Shown in pieces: positions 14,604 through 28,300 of a stretch of 64,000 bases of DNA. Below the pieces are notes generated by a model. That model was not told the DNA's origin. It was given only the letters and a program-made list of their open reading frames with translations, and ran no database searches. Origin of the DNA: Bolinopsis microptera (taxonomy: Eukaryota; Ctenophora; Tentaculata; Lobata; Bolinopsidae); the NCBI RefSeq assembly GCF_026151205.1, contig NC_087074.1, positions 12,009,182 to 12,073,181 on the forward strand, given 5' to 3'. Made by a program: the position numbers and the translations under genes. The number at the start of each line of letters is the position of its first letter. Position 1 is the first letter of the stretch.

Positions 14604-15121
14604 GGCTCTTACTAATTCGCTCGCCCAAAAATTTCACGTGACTTTGGTTTTTATGGTTTTGCAGCCGTACAAAACGGTTTTACATAAACCCTAATCCCAA
14701 GTCCCAACCCTAACCATAACCATAACCCCGAAGCTATCCATAACCCTTACCACAACTCTAACCCTAACCCGAGCCCTAAACAATAGTATGGCTACTGCCG
14801 AGGGCAGTGTATGATCATCTCTGGGAGGGTGAAGATGGGCGGTGTCCGCTATATAGGTGGCCGATGTTGGCAGAGCTAAACACATCCCTTCCGGTTGTAT
14901 GGTTACTCTTCAAAATGGAATGTTAAGTTGGAGACATGATAAAGGTCTCAACTAAATCCAGAGCAAGGTAGATTTAGTTCTAATATTGGTAAACAAGTGA
15001 AAAGCTCCGGAAATGCGGCTAATAACCAAAGGGGTAACTGTTGTTAAACTTAACAAAGGTGTTTAGGTTGTGGCAGTACCCCACTAATTCGCTAGGTTGG
15101 GCGAGCGAATTAGTAAGAGCC
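14604..15121. mobile_element. 518-bp element with 25-bp perfect inverted ends
   Basis: GGCTCTTACTAATTCGCTCG at the left end continues to CCCAA (14604-14628) and is exactly inverted at 15097-15121. No convincing target duplication is seen; TA may be the best candidate. Inside lies a degenerate telomere-like stretch. There is no coding capacity. This is consistent with a MITE. Confidence 0.6.
14684..14785 (+). repeat. Degenerate telomere-like CCCTAA stretch
   Basis: Variants of CCCTAA/CCATAA/CCCAAC recur at about 6-bp spacing, including AACTCTAACCCTAACCC. This is reminiscent of metazoan TTAGGG telomere repeats in interstitial, decayed form. Confidence 0.6.
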
Positions 15122-18100
15122 ATACTATTGAGTCTCCTATCTTGAAGAGAGTTCGATGACATAGAACATCTTGTTCATTTAAGATCTTACATCGCCGAAA
15201 AAATATTACAAACTGAAATAATCTGCTCCCCTTTCTATATATATAAAGAGATATATCTCTCTCTGACTTCTTTATCCTACTCGATCAATTGCAACATACT
15301 ATTACTATACTCTTCTGGTCCAAAGCCCACCTTTAGGCCTTGACCCTGGTGGAACTCAGGAACCATACCCTGGCCCCTACATAGTGCATAGCTTTACTAA
15401 CGGTTTTTAACGAATTTGTCGAGCATATTTAAACGTTCCAAATTCGATCAATAATTCCAAACTCTACTTATAATTGTATAAGTCTTTTTGCACGATTTTT
15501 GTGTATAAAACTTTGTTGTGCAATCTAATTTACGACCCACGATTTCTCAATTTATGAACTTTCAAATCCAGTGTTGCAGATCGCATTAGGAAACACCTCA
15601 ATTTCACATTTCTTGGAATAATTAGGTGGCGTTTCGTACCAAACCTGAAACTGATATAAATATAATATGTATGTAGATGGTATGTGACTTTCTAAATTTA
15701 AAAAAGCTCAAATGAAGATCAATATTTTAGGACATGAACCATAATCTAGTTATAAAGTTATAAATTAATCAACTTACACTTTAGTAATGATATGCCAATT
15801 TATTCGATGCAATTTCTTAAATGGCGAAACTGTTGAATACTGCCGCGAATGTTCGTGATTGATCATCAGCATACCTTATGGGCGGTAAACTTAATTAAAC
15901 ATGATGATGTTATGATATCCTTTAATCGGTAGATTATCTGGGTTTTAAAAATTATTTACGCGTGTCGTTCCTTTAAGTCTCCGTATAGTTTTCATTGTGT
16001 CTAGTTTCTGGTGCATTGTCTTTTCATCTTGTTAATTGTCACTATCTTGTTAGTTATCACTATTCATCTTAAGATTGTTTTCGTCAAAACTTTTGGAGAC
16101 GCACTAGATTCCTAAAATTAGAAATAGCTGAACCGGATTATCTCATTTTTGGACTAAATTTCTATTGTCTAGTAACACCATAATTATATATAGCGTCTTA
16201 TTTTGGACTGCTTCATACCTAGTTCATACCTTAAGAAAGCAGGTACGTGCAATTGCGCACAAGCAAATTTAATCTGCAAATCGCGATTTTGTTCTTTGAT
16301 GTGATTGGTCGAAAATTCTTGCATTTTGCAGTAGGTTTTCTTTTGATATTTCAGCTACGTTTTTCAGTAGACTAATTTATTTGCAGCGGGTTTTCTGTTG
16401 ATATTTCAGCTAAGTTTTTCAGTAAACTAATTTTACTTTTAAAATGTGGCCGTAAGAGGGAATGACAATTCCTGCAAAACGATGATTAAAGGATCCTAAC
16501 TATTAAGTTGATGATATAATATCAACCTTGTTAAGGGATCTAACAGACAATTGACGTTCCAGTAAAAAGTCCGTTTAGAGATGCAGGGACAAATATTAAT
16601 TTATAGATCTGCAAGAATGGAATTCATTGGTCAGCTGCACTTATTACTTAACCTAAAGAATGCAGGCGTAAACTTTAAATCAGAGGATGACCATGCCCGA
16701 TAGGGGAGGCGGTAAATTGTCTGGATTACCGTATGGTTTACCTACCAAGCCTCAATTTCTACGTCTATCAGTATCTCTAGCTGAACTAAACCTGTTGCCA
16801 CGTATTACGCCCCTGGACTCCCCGTTGGCGAAGCAACCAAGATTGTTTCATTACTTGGGACCCCCACATTTGCATAAAGTCTTGCTCTAATAATTATCAT
16901 TCCTAATCCATAAATTTTACTTTCCATTGGCAAAATGTTTTAAACGATTCACCATTACATATATTTTATTACTATCATTATTGTTGTTGTACTACTAAAT
17001 TTCAATCCTACTTCAAAACATTCCTGCCCAATAATCAATGATATCTTTTCACCATCCTCATTTCTCTTTGCTAATTACAAATTTTAAAACCCTTTCTCCA
17101 AAGCCCCAGTGGCTCCAGTCCAAGCCCTTACTGACACCATAGGCTGCAAAATTATTGAAACTTGTCTGCATAAAATAATTTTTCAAGGCATCACTTATTC
17201 GTAAATTATCGATTTATTTGGATTAAAGAGATTAAGTTTTACTCAAGGTCGTTCAATGACTGGCTTACGAAACGTTTCTTATCTTCTTCTGAGGAAGTCA
17301 CATGTACCCCACGGTGTCCCATAGTCACACTCCGCCCTCTGTCCCTCTCTAAAGTCTTTTCTTTAAACTTGCTCTCTAGACGCCGCCTTGTTCATCTCGC
17401 ATAGTTAATGATTCAATATACCACTTTTAATAGTCGTCTCTTTTTCTTTTTTTTCTCTTCTTATTTATTATATTGAACAGAGTGCTACAACCCATTTAGA
17501 CGCTGCACTAATTGGTGCTGCAGAAAAGGCGAAAAGCCTAAAAAAGCCTAGTGGGATATTTTGAATTCTTTAGCCGTATAAGTCTCTAACAACCTATAAA
17601 ATTAGAGTGTTTCTTACGGGCCAGTCTCCAACCAATAGAATGTCCGTCCGTCCGTACGTTTTACCCTGTTTAAATGAGTCTAACCAAGAGTATAAGCGCA
17701 CAAATATGTTGATATTGTAGGTTTCTTTTTAGTATGTAACTGATGTTAGGTTTTAAACCCCGATTTATCGAAGGGTGAGTTCTTACACCACTGATAAATT
17801 GTTCAACAGATTTCAGCGGTCAGCTCTTACTCTTAGTTAAGCACCTTCTTATCAATTTCTCCATGGTTTTCGTACTTTACAACTATCAAAACTTCAGAAG
17901 CTAGGAGCTTTTTCCAGAAACATCCTCGGACTTGGTTTGTACTAAACTCTATGCACGTGGCATTTAATAGATTAAAGCTGGTATAACAAATCAGGAGACG
18001 AACTTGCTCCTCCAAGTTTTCTCTGCAACAACGAATTTGCTCAGAAAGTATGAAACAGTATGTTAGTCCGTGGGGCATCGCATCAACGCGTGCAGTGGTC

Positions 18101-20045
18101 TAAAATTTGTAGAGCTTTTGTTTTGATGGAGCTTCAATTTTATCGTTGAAGCCCTTGATTTCATGGCAAGATTCATCATTTATTTGTACACTCATTATTA
18201 AGCAGACAGGTGATGAGTGAATCCATATCCGTTTTTTAAATAAAGTAAGTTGAGTCATGTTAGATCACCACCACACCACAGTAAGTCCTTGTTTCTTAAG
18301 AATTGAATCGAGCTTAACCCATTAATATTATTGTCGATAAACTTATCAATGTTTTGTTATTGAAGTCATTTGTTCGTAGAGTTAGTCGATCTTACTGTGC
18401 TGATCTTGATATGTATGGTATGGCCATGGGAGGGTTATTATAGTTTTATGCTGCCGAGACTTGGCCTTCGGTTGAAAGAGACTGGGGCATTTTTCCATGG
18501 TACGATGATCGCTTGAAGTAGATAGACTCATTAATAGAGGAACATCAGGCTGAGCTATTTCGGAGTCACGATGACGGTCTGTAGCTCTAATTATCTAATT
18601 AACTAATTATCGTGCTGTAAAATATGTTCTTGTACAGTGATAAGACTTGGACAGTCGGATTCTAGAGAAGTAGAGACTGGCATCCAGAGTCCAGACCACC
18701 CGTTATAGCGGGCCTACCTGGACCCACCTTTAGCTTTGATGTCGCTAAATATTAATACTGTCCAGAAATAATGATTACACACGCTTTTTGATACAGGTGG
18801 CGGGTTTTCAGTCTTTTAGCTAGCTTCAAGCCTTCATTCAGTGTCTTGAGCGCGTTTTAATATCGCATCGTCTCCAGATCTGCTCACATAAACGTCTGTT
18901 TCAACATTCTGCGGAAGTTATGGTTCGTTCTTTTTGATTTCAGAGGTTTCTCGCGTATTTGCAAATAGTTTGCCGTGAATTGGTCAAAATTGTCTACCTA
19001 GGTATGCAGCCGAAATATCGATGATACTAGTAACTGATGCATTTTTGAATCAAGTGTTAACCCTCATTTCGTCCTCTGTTATTTAATCACAAATTTAGAT
19101 AAATTAAAAATAACAGCAATCTTTCCGTTTTATAGGATTAGGAAATGCAAGATATGTAATATAGCTATTGCTTTTGATGAGCCACTAAGGCTGCGTTTGA
19201 TGAGCAATCGAGGCTGCAAAACATTTTTTAATTCCGGAAAATTACAAAGTACTAGTGACTCTTGAAATCCACTAACAGGTCGCATTAAAGTTATTGTCTT
19301 TTCACAAAAATCCTTGAGTGTAGGTGACAACAACTATGATTCAGATTGATGTGACCTTTACGGCTGAGCCATATTATCTGCACCGTGTCGGTGCCGCTTT
19401 GTTTGAATTTCAAAGTTGAGTAGATCAAATCTGACCAATTTGAATTACTTGCAAATTTAGAAGTTGTCACCAATTAGGACTTTCGATGAGACGGCTGAAT
19501 ATTTTAGTGTACTTGTTGAATATTATTACACGTGTGGATAAAATGATATATTGATTCGGATCAAGCTGTGATAAAGGTCGTGCCGTGGCAATCTGAATCA
19601 GGTCCATTCTGGGTGTTGGTTGATCTCACCACGAGGTGTGATTAATTCCGGAACTAGACAGTTCTACTCACTGTTATTTTTAGTTTCGACTGATAGCACT
19701 CCAACATTCCAACGCATTACTTTCTGATTTGCGAATTCTTCCCTCTTGAAGTCATATGTAAAATAGTTCCTGAAGGCTGGCTTATATTAGTTGACGTGAC
19801 TGAATGTGATGATCGGTTACTGTTGATGACGAGACTGGTTGCACTGATATAATGACTTTATATGGTGATATACAAGGTATATCTGGTCACGTGATGTATG
19901 GTGAAATACAGGTGGAGTAAAGGTGTGTTTACAGAACGTCACAGAGGCATGACATTGCACTTAAATACCCACAAGATCACCAGACAGCTCACAGTTGAGC
20001 TCTGTAGGGCTGGTCGGAGTGAGAGAGTGCACAATTTCCACCGTC

Positions 20046-20199
20046 GCACCTCGTTACAAATGTGCTAGTCGTGTGTCACAGTGTGTTACCGATCCTGCAC
20101 CTCGTTACAAATGTGCTAGTCGTGTGTCACAGTGTGTTACCGGTCCTGTACCTCGTTACAAATGTGCTAGTCGTGTGTCACAGTGTGTTACCGGTCCTG
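20046..20199 (+). repeat. 51-bp tandem repeat, three units
   Basis: Three near-identical 51-bp units. Because 51 is a multiple of three, the frame repeats as YKCASRVSQCVT with neighbouring Pro/Arg within an open frame 19995-20321. No start context, splice sites or homology support translation. Confidence 0.9.
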
Positions 20200-23100
20200 T
20201 CAGACGAATAATTGTGGTACTAAATGTGCTATTGTGTTTAAAACATAGCCCAGCCCCGACCAGCCCCAGTCAGCACCTGTCAGGACCTGCCCCAATTATT
20301 TCACTTCATTTATCTGTATGAAGTATATTCGGGGGTATGCTGCCTCAGTATGTGCTAGACACCTGTCCTGAATATAATATTCGAGACTTTGTTTTTTTGA
20401 CTACCTATTTTTGTCTTTTCTTGTCTTTTCTTTGACGTTCTTTATTGCTGTTTGAACTATTTCTAGTTCCTGGAAACTCGAGACTCGTGGACCGGCTAGA
20501 CTGATGTCCGATGGGCTGAATATTTCAAATGTCAATGACTGGCCCTGTCAGAGTTCCAGGACATCGCCTCTAATTGCTGGTAAATTTATCCAGTCCATGT
20601 TAATTCTATTTTTGCCCTTTTTTATTATCTATCCTTTTTATCTCTGCACTACGTCAGCTTATTCTCTGGTAACATCTAGAATTTGCCAGCATGTGTCGAG
20701 ATTTTGGTTTAAATTCATCAAGTTGTTGGTAACTAAGTTAAAAAGTTAAAAGGATAGTGCGTGAATACCTCCATCTGCCTTCTCATAGTTATATGGTTTT
20801 CCTTTTACGTCTAACCCCAACAAATGTTAATTAGGAACACCCAACATCTGAATTCGATCACGTGTCGTCATCTGGCCAGTACCTCCCTCCCCTGTGCTCC
20901 ATACTGAGCAGATACTCACTTCCTAAGTATGGGGGGTATCTCTGATTTCACTTCTCCCTACCTGATCTTATCTGAATTCCACCGGTCCTCGCGATTTTAT
21001 CTAATCTGTATCAATTCCTGAAGTGCTTTTAGTTGGCGTCAGTTGGTATGTATACTCAGTGCTTACTGCTGCCAACTGAGACAGCGTCCCTTAGAATAGA
21101 ATATATTTATTTTAAAACTTGTTATCTTCGCTATTTAGCAGCTCCTCATTATCCAGTGCGCACTTCAAATTAAGGGGGCGTAATTGGGTTTTTCTAGGGT
21201 TTTCTTTTAGTTTTTGATTGTAAGTTGATATTGAATAATTTCAGTTCCCTAACATGTGCATTCAGTGCTATTCACAGTACTACGTAACCAGTACTAGTAG
21301 TTGACTGATTCGTTAGATCAAATTGATTATGTTGCCATGGTAGCCATCGGGGTATCATTTGCTCATTTGCAACATATTTTGAATTTTTCGCAGTTCTTCA
21401 TATCACGTGTGCGATTGGATGAAATTGGAGAAAGTCCGTAGTGATACTTTAAGATTAGAATTAACAATCGAATCATAATCATCGGATTGAGTAGGTAGGA
21501 TTAAATTTCTATTTTTACGCTCACATAACTTGATCCACTTCGCACTTTTATTAGATTTTCTAGGATTTAATCTAACAATACTGTTAGTGTTACTGTGATG
21601 CCGATAATGGAAATTGCGCTGTATCTCCATTGTCTCGCATCAACAATCTTTGTTCGTGGAGAAAACCCTGCCAAATTCCCGAAATATGATAAGAATGGCC
21701 GTGCGTGTTCAAAGTTTCAATTTCGGTGTGTACCTTTAATCGTAAGTTGTAGCAATTCAATGATCTGTCATTTTGGCTTGCAAGACGAAACACGTGGTGG
21801 TTTGGGCTGGTCCACGGCCTTGTCATCCTTCGCCACAACCAAGACATTTTGAGACAGCTCCTCCATCATCCCTCGCTGACAATATAGCTCCTTACTGATT
21901 TTGTGGCTCCACTGTGCTGTTGTGACGCTAGATTTGTATCCTAGATAAGTGAGTATGCAGGGGCGTCGTGAGGCTCTGAGAGCACCGCTTTGGCAAGCAC
22001 CATGGTTGGTGGTGTCTGTTTTCTTTAGACATTGTGACCCTTGGGTGGCGTTGTGCGGGTTGGTTCTGCGGTTGGGCCGTGGCGGGGCATTAAAGTAGGA
22101 GCAATTCATTAACATGCCTACTGTTACAGTGCGGCTCTCTCTGTTACAGTGCAGCTCTCTCTCGCCCGCAGCATCGTCCTTCCGTTACATTTTGTTTTTT
22201 ATTGTAGCTATGCCTATAGACAATATTAACTTTTTAACTTGGTAAGCTTGTAAATATATCCGACATATGCAGTCTGTACTTACTACTTACTACTTAATAA
22301 AACTTAAGAGAGTGTGTTGCTGCTTTTTTTCTAGAACCGTTCACATCACGCCTTCTTGGTGTAAAAAGCTTTAAATCGTCTCATTGTTGGCTCAAGAAAT
22401 AGTGGGGGACTTGGTGACCGAATTTACTGCTCGTGATGCAAGTAACAGTTTCGCTACTTGTCAAGTGTTTTGTATTGGACGTTTTGTTAGTTTTTCTCTC
22501 ATGTTGCAGTGCCGTTTGTTGATATACAGCCTAGTTTACAAGGGTTATTACTCTAGTTATATTAATCGGGGAATTTGGTTAATATTGGGTGCATGTGAGA
22601 AACATCCGGTATATCCGGTACTGTCTCAACTGTTCCGAGATCGGGTTTGCAGGCTTCAAATTTCATTTTCATGTTTTATGCATGACTGCCATACATTTCA
22701 TGCTTCTTAAAAACCCCATTATTCATTAACTATAGTTACTGGTCGACTTAATTCCCATATGAATAATAATATGCTGAATTTATTCTTATCTTACATTAAT
22801 ACGGGTAGAGACTGAATGCCTATTTACGATTGCAATTTCTCTGAAAGGTGTCTAGATGACTTTTATTGAGATTCAAGTTTTTAAAGTCTACGGTGTCATG
22901 TATCATAGACATCCGATGGTCTTCAGAATTTCGAAACCATATTCATTATTCAAGCAATTAACGAACAAATTCTCTCTGCATAAAAACTTTGATATTTTTT
23001 AATTGTTTCGGTTCTTTACCATCGATATGTTGAATCGCTTCATTGCTAATAAGCCTTTAATTTAAAACAGTTTTAAATATTTTGAAGTTTTTGCATGAAA

Positions 23101-23553
23101 TCGAGACATTTTCGTTTATTCCATTAGCTATAAATTTTCTTTATATTTAAAAACATTTGTCACGAGTTTTAACATGCCAAAAATACAGATTCTGTGATTA
23201 AATATATTTTGGTGATTGTGATGTCGTGATGACTGTATATTTTATTGCTCATTTCAGTATTATGTTATGGGTATGAAGGTGTAGCTAGTCCACACCTTAG
23301 TTCCATAATCAGAAGAATTTGTTTCACTTCTAGATGAGATGCTCGAATAGTTCACATTGTCTGCTTATCTAGTGTAAAGTGCAAACAATTTTGTCTGCCC
23401 AAGGAACTAATTTCGTTTGTCAATCCCGTGCTTCCAGTTCCATTGATTTCATGACAGTAAATTTAGTAAGACCCGAAAATGAATGCAGTAATACATATTT
23501 AAACAAATATATATTTTTTAACTTGTTGGTTACCAGGCTACTAAATAAAGTTC

Positions 23554-23694
<141 letters not shown>

Positions 23695-24858
23695 ACCCAC
23701 GATGAGGTGACTATCAGTCCTTTCACATATCGCTTTTGTTTTTTTGCGGTCGAATTTTCTATTATAAGCTATTTTAAAATTGTCAATAATTTGTTCAATA
23801 GTTTAGCCTATCATATAAATCAAGTCCGCTTGTCACTGAAACCTCTGAAACCAGACATATTTATACCGCATTCCAACGGACAATCTGTGAAAATGGATCT
23901 GGTCAGCCGCCAAACAATGGGGGGTGTGAGTGTCAAACTCGGTGAAGCTGGAATTTTAATTTGGTACCACCAGGACTACAAACCCAGTTTAATTCCCTCA
24001 AATCCTAATGACAGGACCCTTCAATAGTATTATATACCAGTTTAATCAAATTCACAACCAAATACTACTACATTGGCCGTGACCAATTGTTATCGCATCA
24101 CCACCACTAAGTAGCCCTGTATCATTCCCATTTGTTTGGCGGTGTTAATGTGTTATCAGTTGAACCATGAAAACCTGGTGACAACTGGTTAGGTTAAACA
24201 GGTATGCAATTAATTACAAAAACTGGATTATTCCAACCTACTTTCTGTCAATAAGCCTCAATGATTTCATCTCATTTTAACTGTTTGTGTGACCTTAGTA
24301 CCTACTTTAAAACTGCAAAGGTTGATAAAGTTAAAAGAATATATTTCGCCATGAAGTCTGAAAAACATTTCTAAATCACTCATTTTAACTCTGTACCATT
24401 TGCCCCTCTTTATTAATATTAATGAGGAACGAGGAAGCTATTTTAATCTCTCGAATTACAATTGACTTTCACTGAATGTCCTTTATCATAAAGTCTGAAA
24501 AAATTGCTAAATCCCTGATTTTTAACTCCACCATTTCCCATTATTTATTAATAGGGAACGAGAAAGATATTGTAAACGCTCATATTAAATTAGCCGTGTT
24601 ACCGAGAGCTACTCAACCATTTTATTTTGTTAACTTATCGTCGTCACCCTAAATACCGATTTTCTGATCAATCATTAGTTTTTCCTGCAAACCCCCCATT
24701 CCACAAGTAATTGGATAGGTCGTATTTCGCTACAATTCCTCATTTTTGGTTACAGTTTATACGACGACGAAGCTATCTTGAGGAAGGATTTGATTACGAT
24801 TCAGATCAAGTTCTATTTCGTTAACGACCTGATCCCGGATTTAGCGATGATTTCAGCG

Positions 24859-24911
24859 TTCCCATATGCGTGCTCGAAAGTTAGTTCCCATATGCGTGCT
24901 CGAAAGTTAGG
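24859..24911 (+). repeat. 26-bp tandem duplication
   Basis: GTTCCCATATGCGTGCTCGA plus six bases, twice in tandem and identical. Confidence 0.9.
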
Positions 24912-25271
24912 GTCTTCAGATTGTAAGGTATCTTCATATTTTAATTTTAAACTATAAAACTAAAATTTCGTGAGTGAAGCCATTGACTTCAGGTGTGATT
25001 TATTTACACTTACAGTTTGTTGAAATACGGGCGTTCCCGATTGAGCTGACAGATTGGCAGTTTGCGGCAACTCTGCAAATCAATTCAGATGTTTTAATAC
25101 TAATATGAGGAATTTTCATAGCTGTGGAATTTTATCACTGAAACTACTCCGCACCGACCCTTCAACCGGTAAGAAAATTTGGACACCACCAGCTATCTCC
25201 TATAAACGTGGATATTGGTGCCCGAATGACTAATGAGCTGGTGATAGTTATTCAATTAACAATTCGTTTAA

Positions 25272-25330
25272 ATCTTGATACTTCAGAAATATTTATAGAC
25301 TCTTGATACTTCAGAAATAGTTATAGACTC
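25272..25330 (+). repeat. 28-bp tandem duplication
   Basis: CTTGATACTTCAGAAATA(T/G)T and following bases occur twice with one difference. Confidence 0.85.
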
Positions 25331-28300
25331 ACGCAGAAAAGCAAAAACGTTAAGTATTTACGGAGAAGAATTCCAAACGCATCTGCTCATTTGAAGCTAG
25401 CCCACCCGAGGAGCGGCTGCAAGTTGTTCGCCTCATCCCCCGAATGTCTCTAAATATCGATGAGGCGCTCAGTAACAGAAGACCGTCACCCGGCCTTTTG
25501 CCCACCCTCGCAATTGACCACCACATTCTTCGCACCTCTTCACTAAATGGTATCCGGTGCCACCTAAATTCCAGACGTATGAAAGGGAGCTGCTTCCTGT
25601 CATCCTCCCTCCCTTCTGTCTCAAAATCAAAAACCCAAAGTCAGTGCTATAAAACCTGTTATTACCGGATGTCAGTGGCTAGAGATCTGGCACCATGGGA
25701 CAGAGGTCTGACGCCCGCTTATCTCTAAGACCTACCTTCTTAACTCCATGACAAGTGAAGGTTCCCACCAAGTATGGTAGACGGAGGGCACCTTCCCGTG
25801 AAGTTCACGTCCTTTAGTGAAGTATTCATCCTGTAGTCTATGTAAAGGTATCCCTACTGTTACCCAGAAGATAAGGCTACAAATCCCATGCTGGTAACCT
25901 AGTTTTCTGTCTGAAAATACTTGACTGGAACTCCAAGTTCTCATGTCCCACCATCCGTTAATCGCATTTCTATTGTTTTCAAACTCAATGATAAGGTAAT
26001 CGCGTTACCATTATAGTCATTAATAATGCCTACTGTCGAGAAAGAGCCGAGGATCCGCTAGGTAATAGACCCGGACCTAGTCTCCTGACCCGCCAGGTAA
26101 TATAGACCTGGACCTGGTCTCCTGATCTTTGTCCTGTCTAAAATTAAATGACACAGCCTGGTGGATGGTATGAGGTAGGGTGGATGTTTGCCCTCGAGAA
26201 ATGTAACCAGTATGAGCAGACTCCGCCCGCATGCAGTATACTCATTGCCTTGTTCAATAATCAGCTACTCAGGACTCTGTCCCACCCAGACTGTAATGAG
26301 TCCTGCTATTGATATAACACACGTCATCACAGATATAGCTGATAACTGACCAACTATTTTACCCAGCTACCACTACATTAGCTGGAGTGTAAAGGGGCCG
26401 GTTTAGCCACCATACCACGGATCATATAAAATAGTAAGATTGAAGATGCTGAGCTGTTTAGCGTTCCTCGTTTTCTTCGGGCGCCATAGATCGCTCATTT
26501 TATCGATGATTACATTGCTGATTTTTGGCAAAACTCTCGTGTCATACCTTTCTTAACCAATGACTTGTCTAACCTTAAGAGGGAGAAGATTGATTTGTGA
26601 TTTAAAATTGAACAAACACATGCGGGCAAGTCGTTAGCATCAATTAAACATCCAGTCCAGATAGTGACCGATTGATTTTGTTACGATCTGTATTCGGCAC
26701 CAGTTCCCGTATTGAATTTCCAGTCCCGAATACCGTACCAGGTTTACAGTCCTCCTATTTCAAGATACCCTCTACCTTTCACTACCACCTTGGATCTCCT
26801 GATTGAGCTCCATTTGGTCATCTTCATGGAATGCTAAAGTGGAGTCATCCCCTTCGGGTTAACTCGGGTAAAGGCAAGACTGTATCCCAGATTAGCTATT
26901 AAGACTGCAGATAACTCCGCTCAACATGTCTCTGCAGACCGGCAACACGCCTTGCTAATGTTACATCATTATTATATAGTTTAATGTGTTACTTGCTGTT
27001 GTGTGTTTTAACTATTATATTGCGCAATCATGATAAGGTTCCAGTAAAATTATTGGTCTAGCCTTAATGTAAATGTAATGTGGTCCAGCCAGATTGTTAT
27101 CCATTTTTTGTTTCTTCTTAAACGAATTCTAAACTAAACACCCTCCGAACTTGCGCTGGGTAATCCGACCAAATACTTATCGATAACTGGACGGACTGTA
27201 ATTCCAGCAGGAATAGGTAATAGCTGATTTTGTCACTAAATGTCTCTCCACGGTCCATTACAGCTGAGGTAGACTAAAGTAGACTCCACTGATCTACTTG
27301 ATGTACATTGCTCTATTGGATAACTCAATTTCGGAGCTACTTATCTGTACTAAGAAGTTTCAGATACAAGACGTTGATTGGGCAGCGGGCCAGGCTATTC
27401 CTGAGAATTGCCTTCTACATTCTATCCGGAAATGTCAGCCCTACATTCCAAACTGATTTTCAAATTCCTCCTTTGATTTTGTCTTTACGTCTCTTGTTTG
27501 AAGTCAGACGTCAAGGGGCCTTGTTATACCCATCCTAATCTGCCCTCGTTCCTTGTTTTGATCAGATTTAGACTTTGTTCTTGCCAAGGCTTTGAACTAC
27601 GCCTTGAATGGACTTTGTTGTACTTGTAGTAGAAGCTTTGAACTTAGTTCTGAAATATGCTCGATATGAGCTCCAACTCACCCATCTTGTCTGCGAGTCT
27701 CCACCCATCTCCTGTAATAAATCACTCCAAGACCTGGGTCATATTATTTACCACCAGCCGGTTCCACATTTTTTCTAGATCAGTAGTTACAGTAGCTCAT
27801 TTATTGACTCTCAACTCTTAAGGCTTTGACGTCCGAGAACCATGCTCAGAAGTAGGCTGGGCCCTCTCAAATATTTCATCATTCTTCTCGTCACCTGTCG
27901 ACAGCGGCGCTACGACACTCGCAGCTTTTGCTGGGCACTGCCTTTGTCCTTAGACACGTTGCATAGACACACTGTACGAGTAGTGCTCTTTCATCATGTG
28001 CCTAACCGTGGTACTAACATGTCCTTAACGGGATGATCACAGCAAGGTGAAGCAGCTGTGAAACTAGGTGGAGCTCTTTAATGGAGGACTGTGCACAAGT
28101 CTGTACTGACGATAATCAGGCTGCTTAATGTTACGGAGAGAGAGGGTGGTGATAACACATGGGAGCCACACATGTTGTGTCAGGCACGACAGACTTTTAA
28201 AACAGGTAATATGTGAGCAAAGATCTGTTCTATCAGACAATTCGCCCTTTATTAGGGGTTTAACCCCAGGACACATCTGGACTGTAACCGTTCTTCTAGT

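Noticed and set aside
21768-22115. 115-codon minus-strand frame with overlapping frames on both strands
   Set aside because: Length is modest, no motif or splice pattern is recognised, and three overlapping frames in this area suggest a composition effect.
25335-25728. 131-codon open stretch on the plus strand
   Set aside because: It looks partly coding-like, but the minus strand is also open and no domain, start or splice pattern could be identified.
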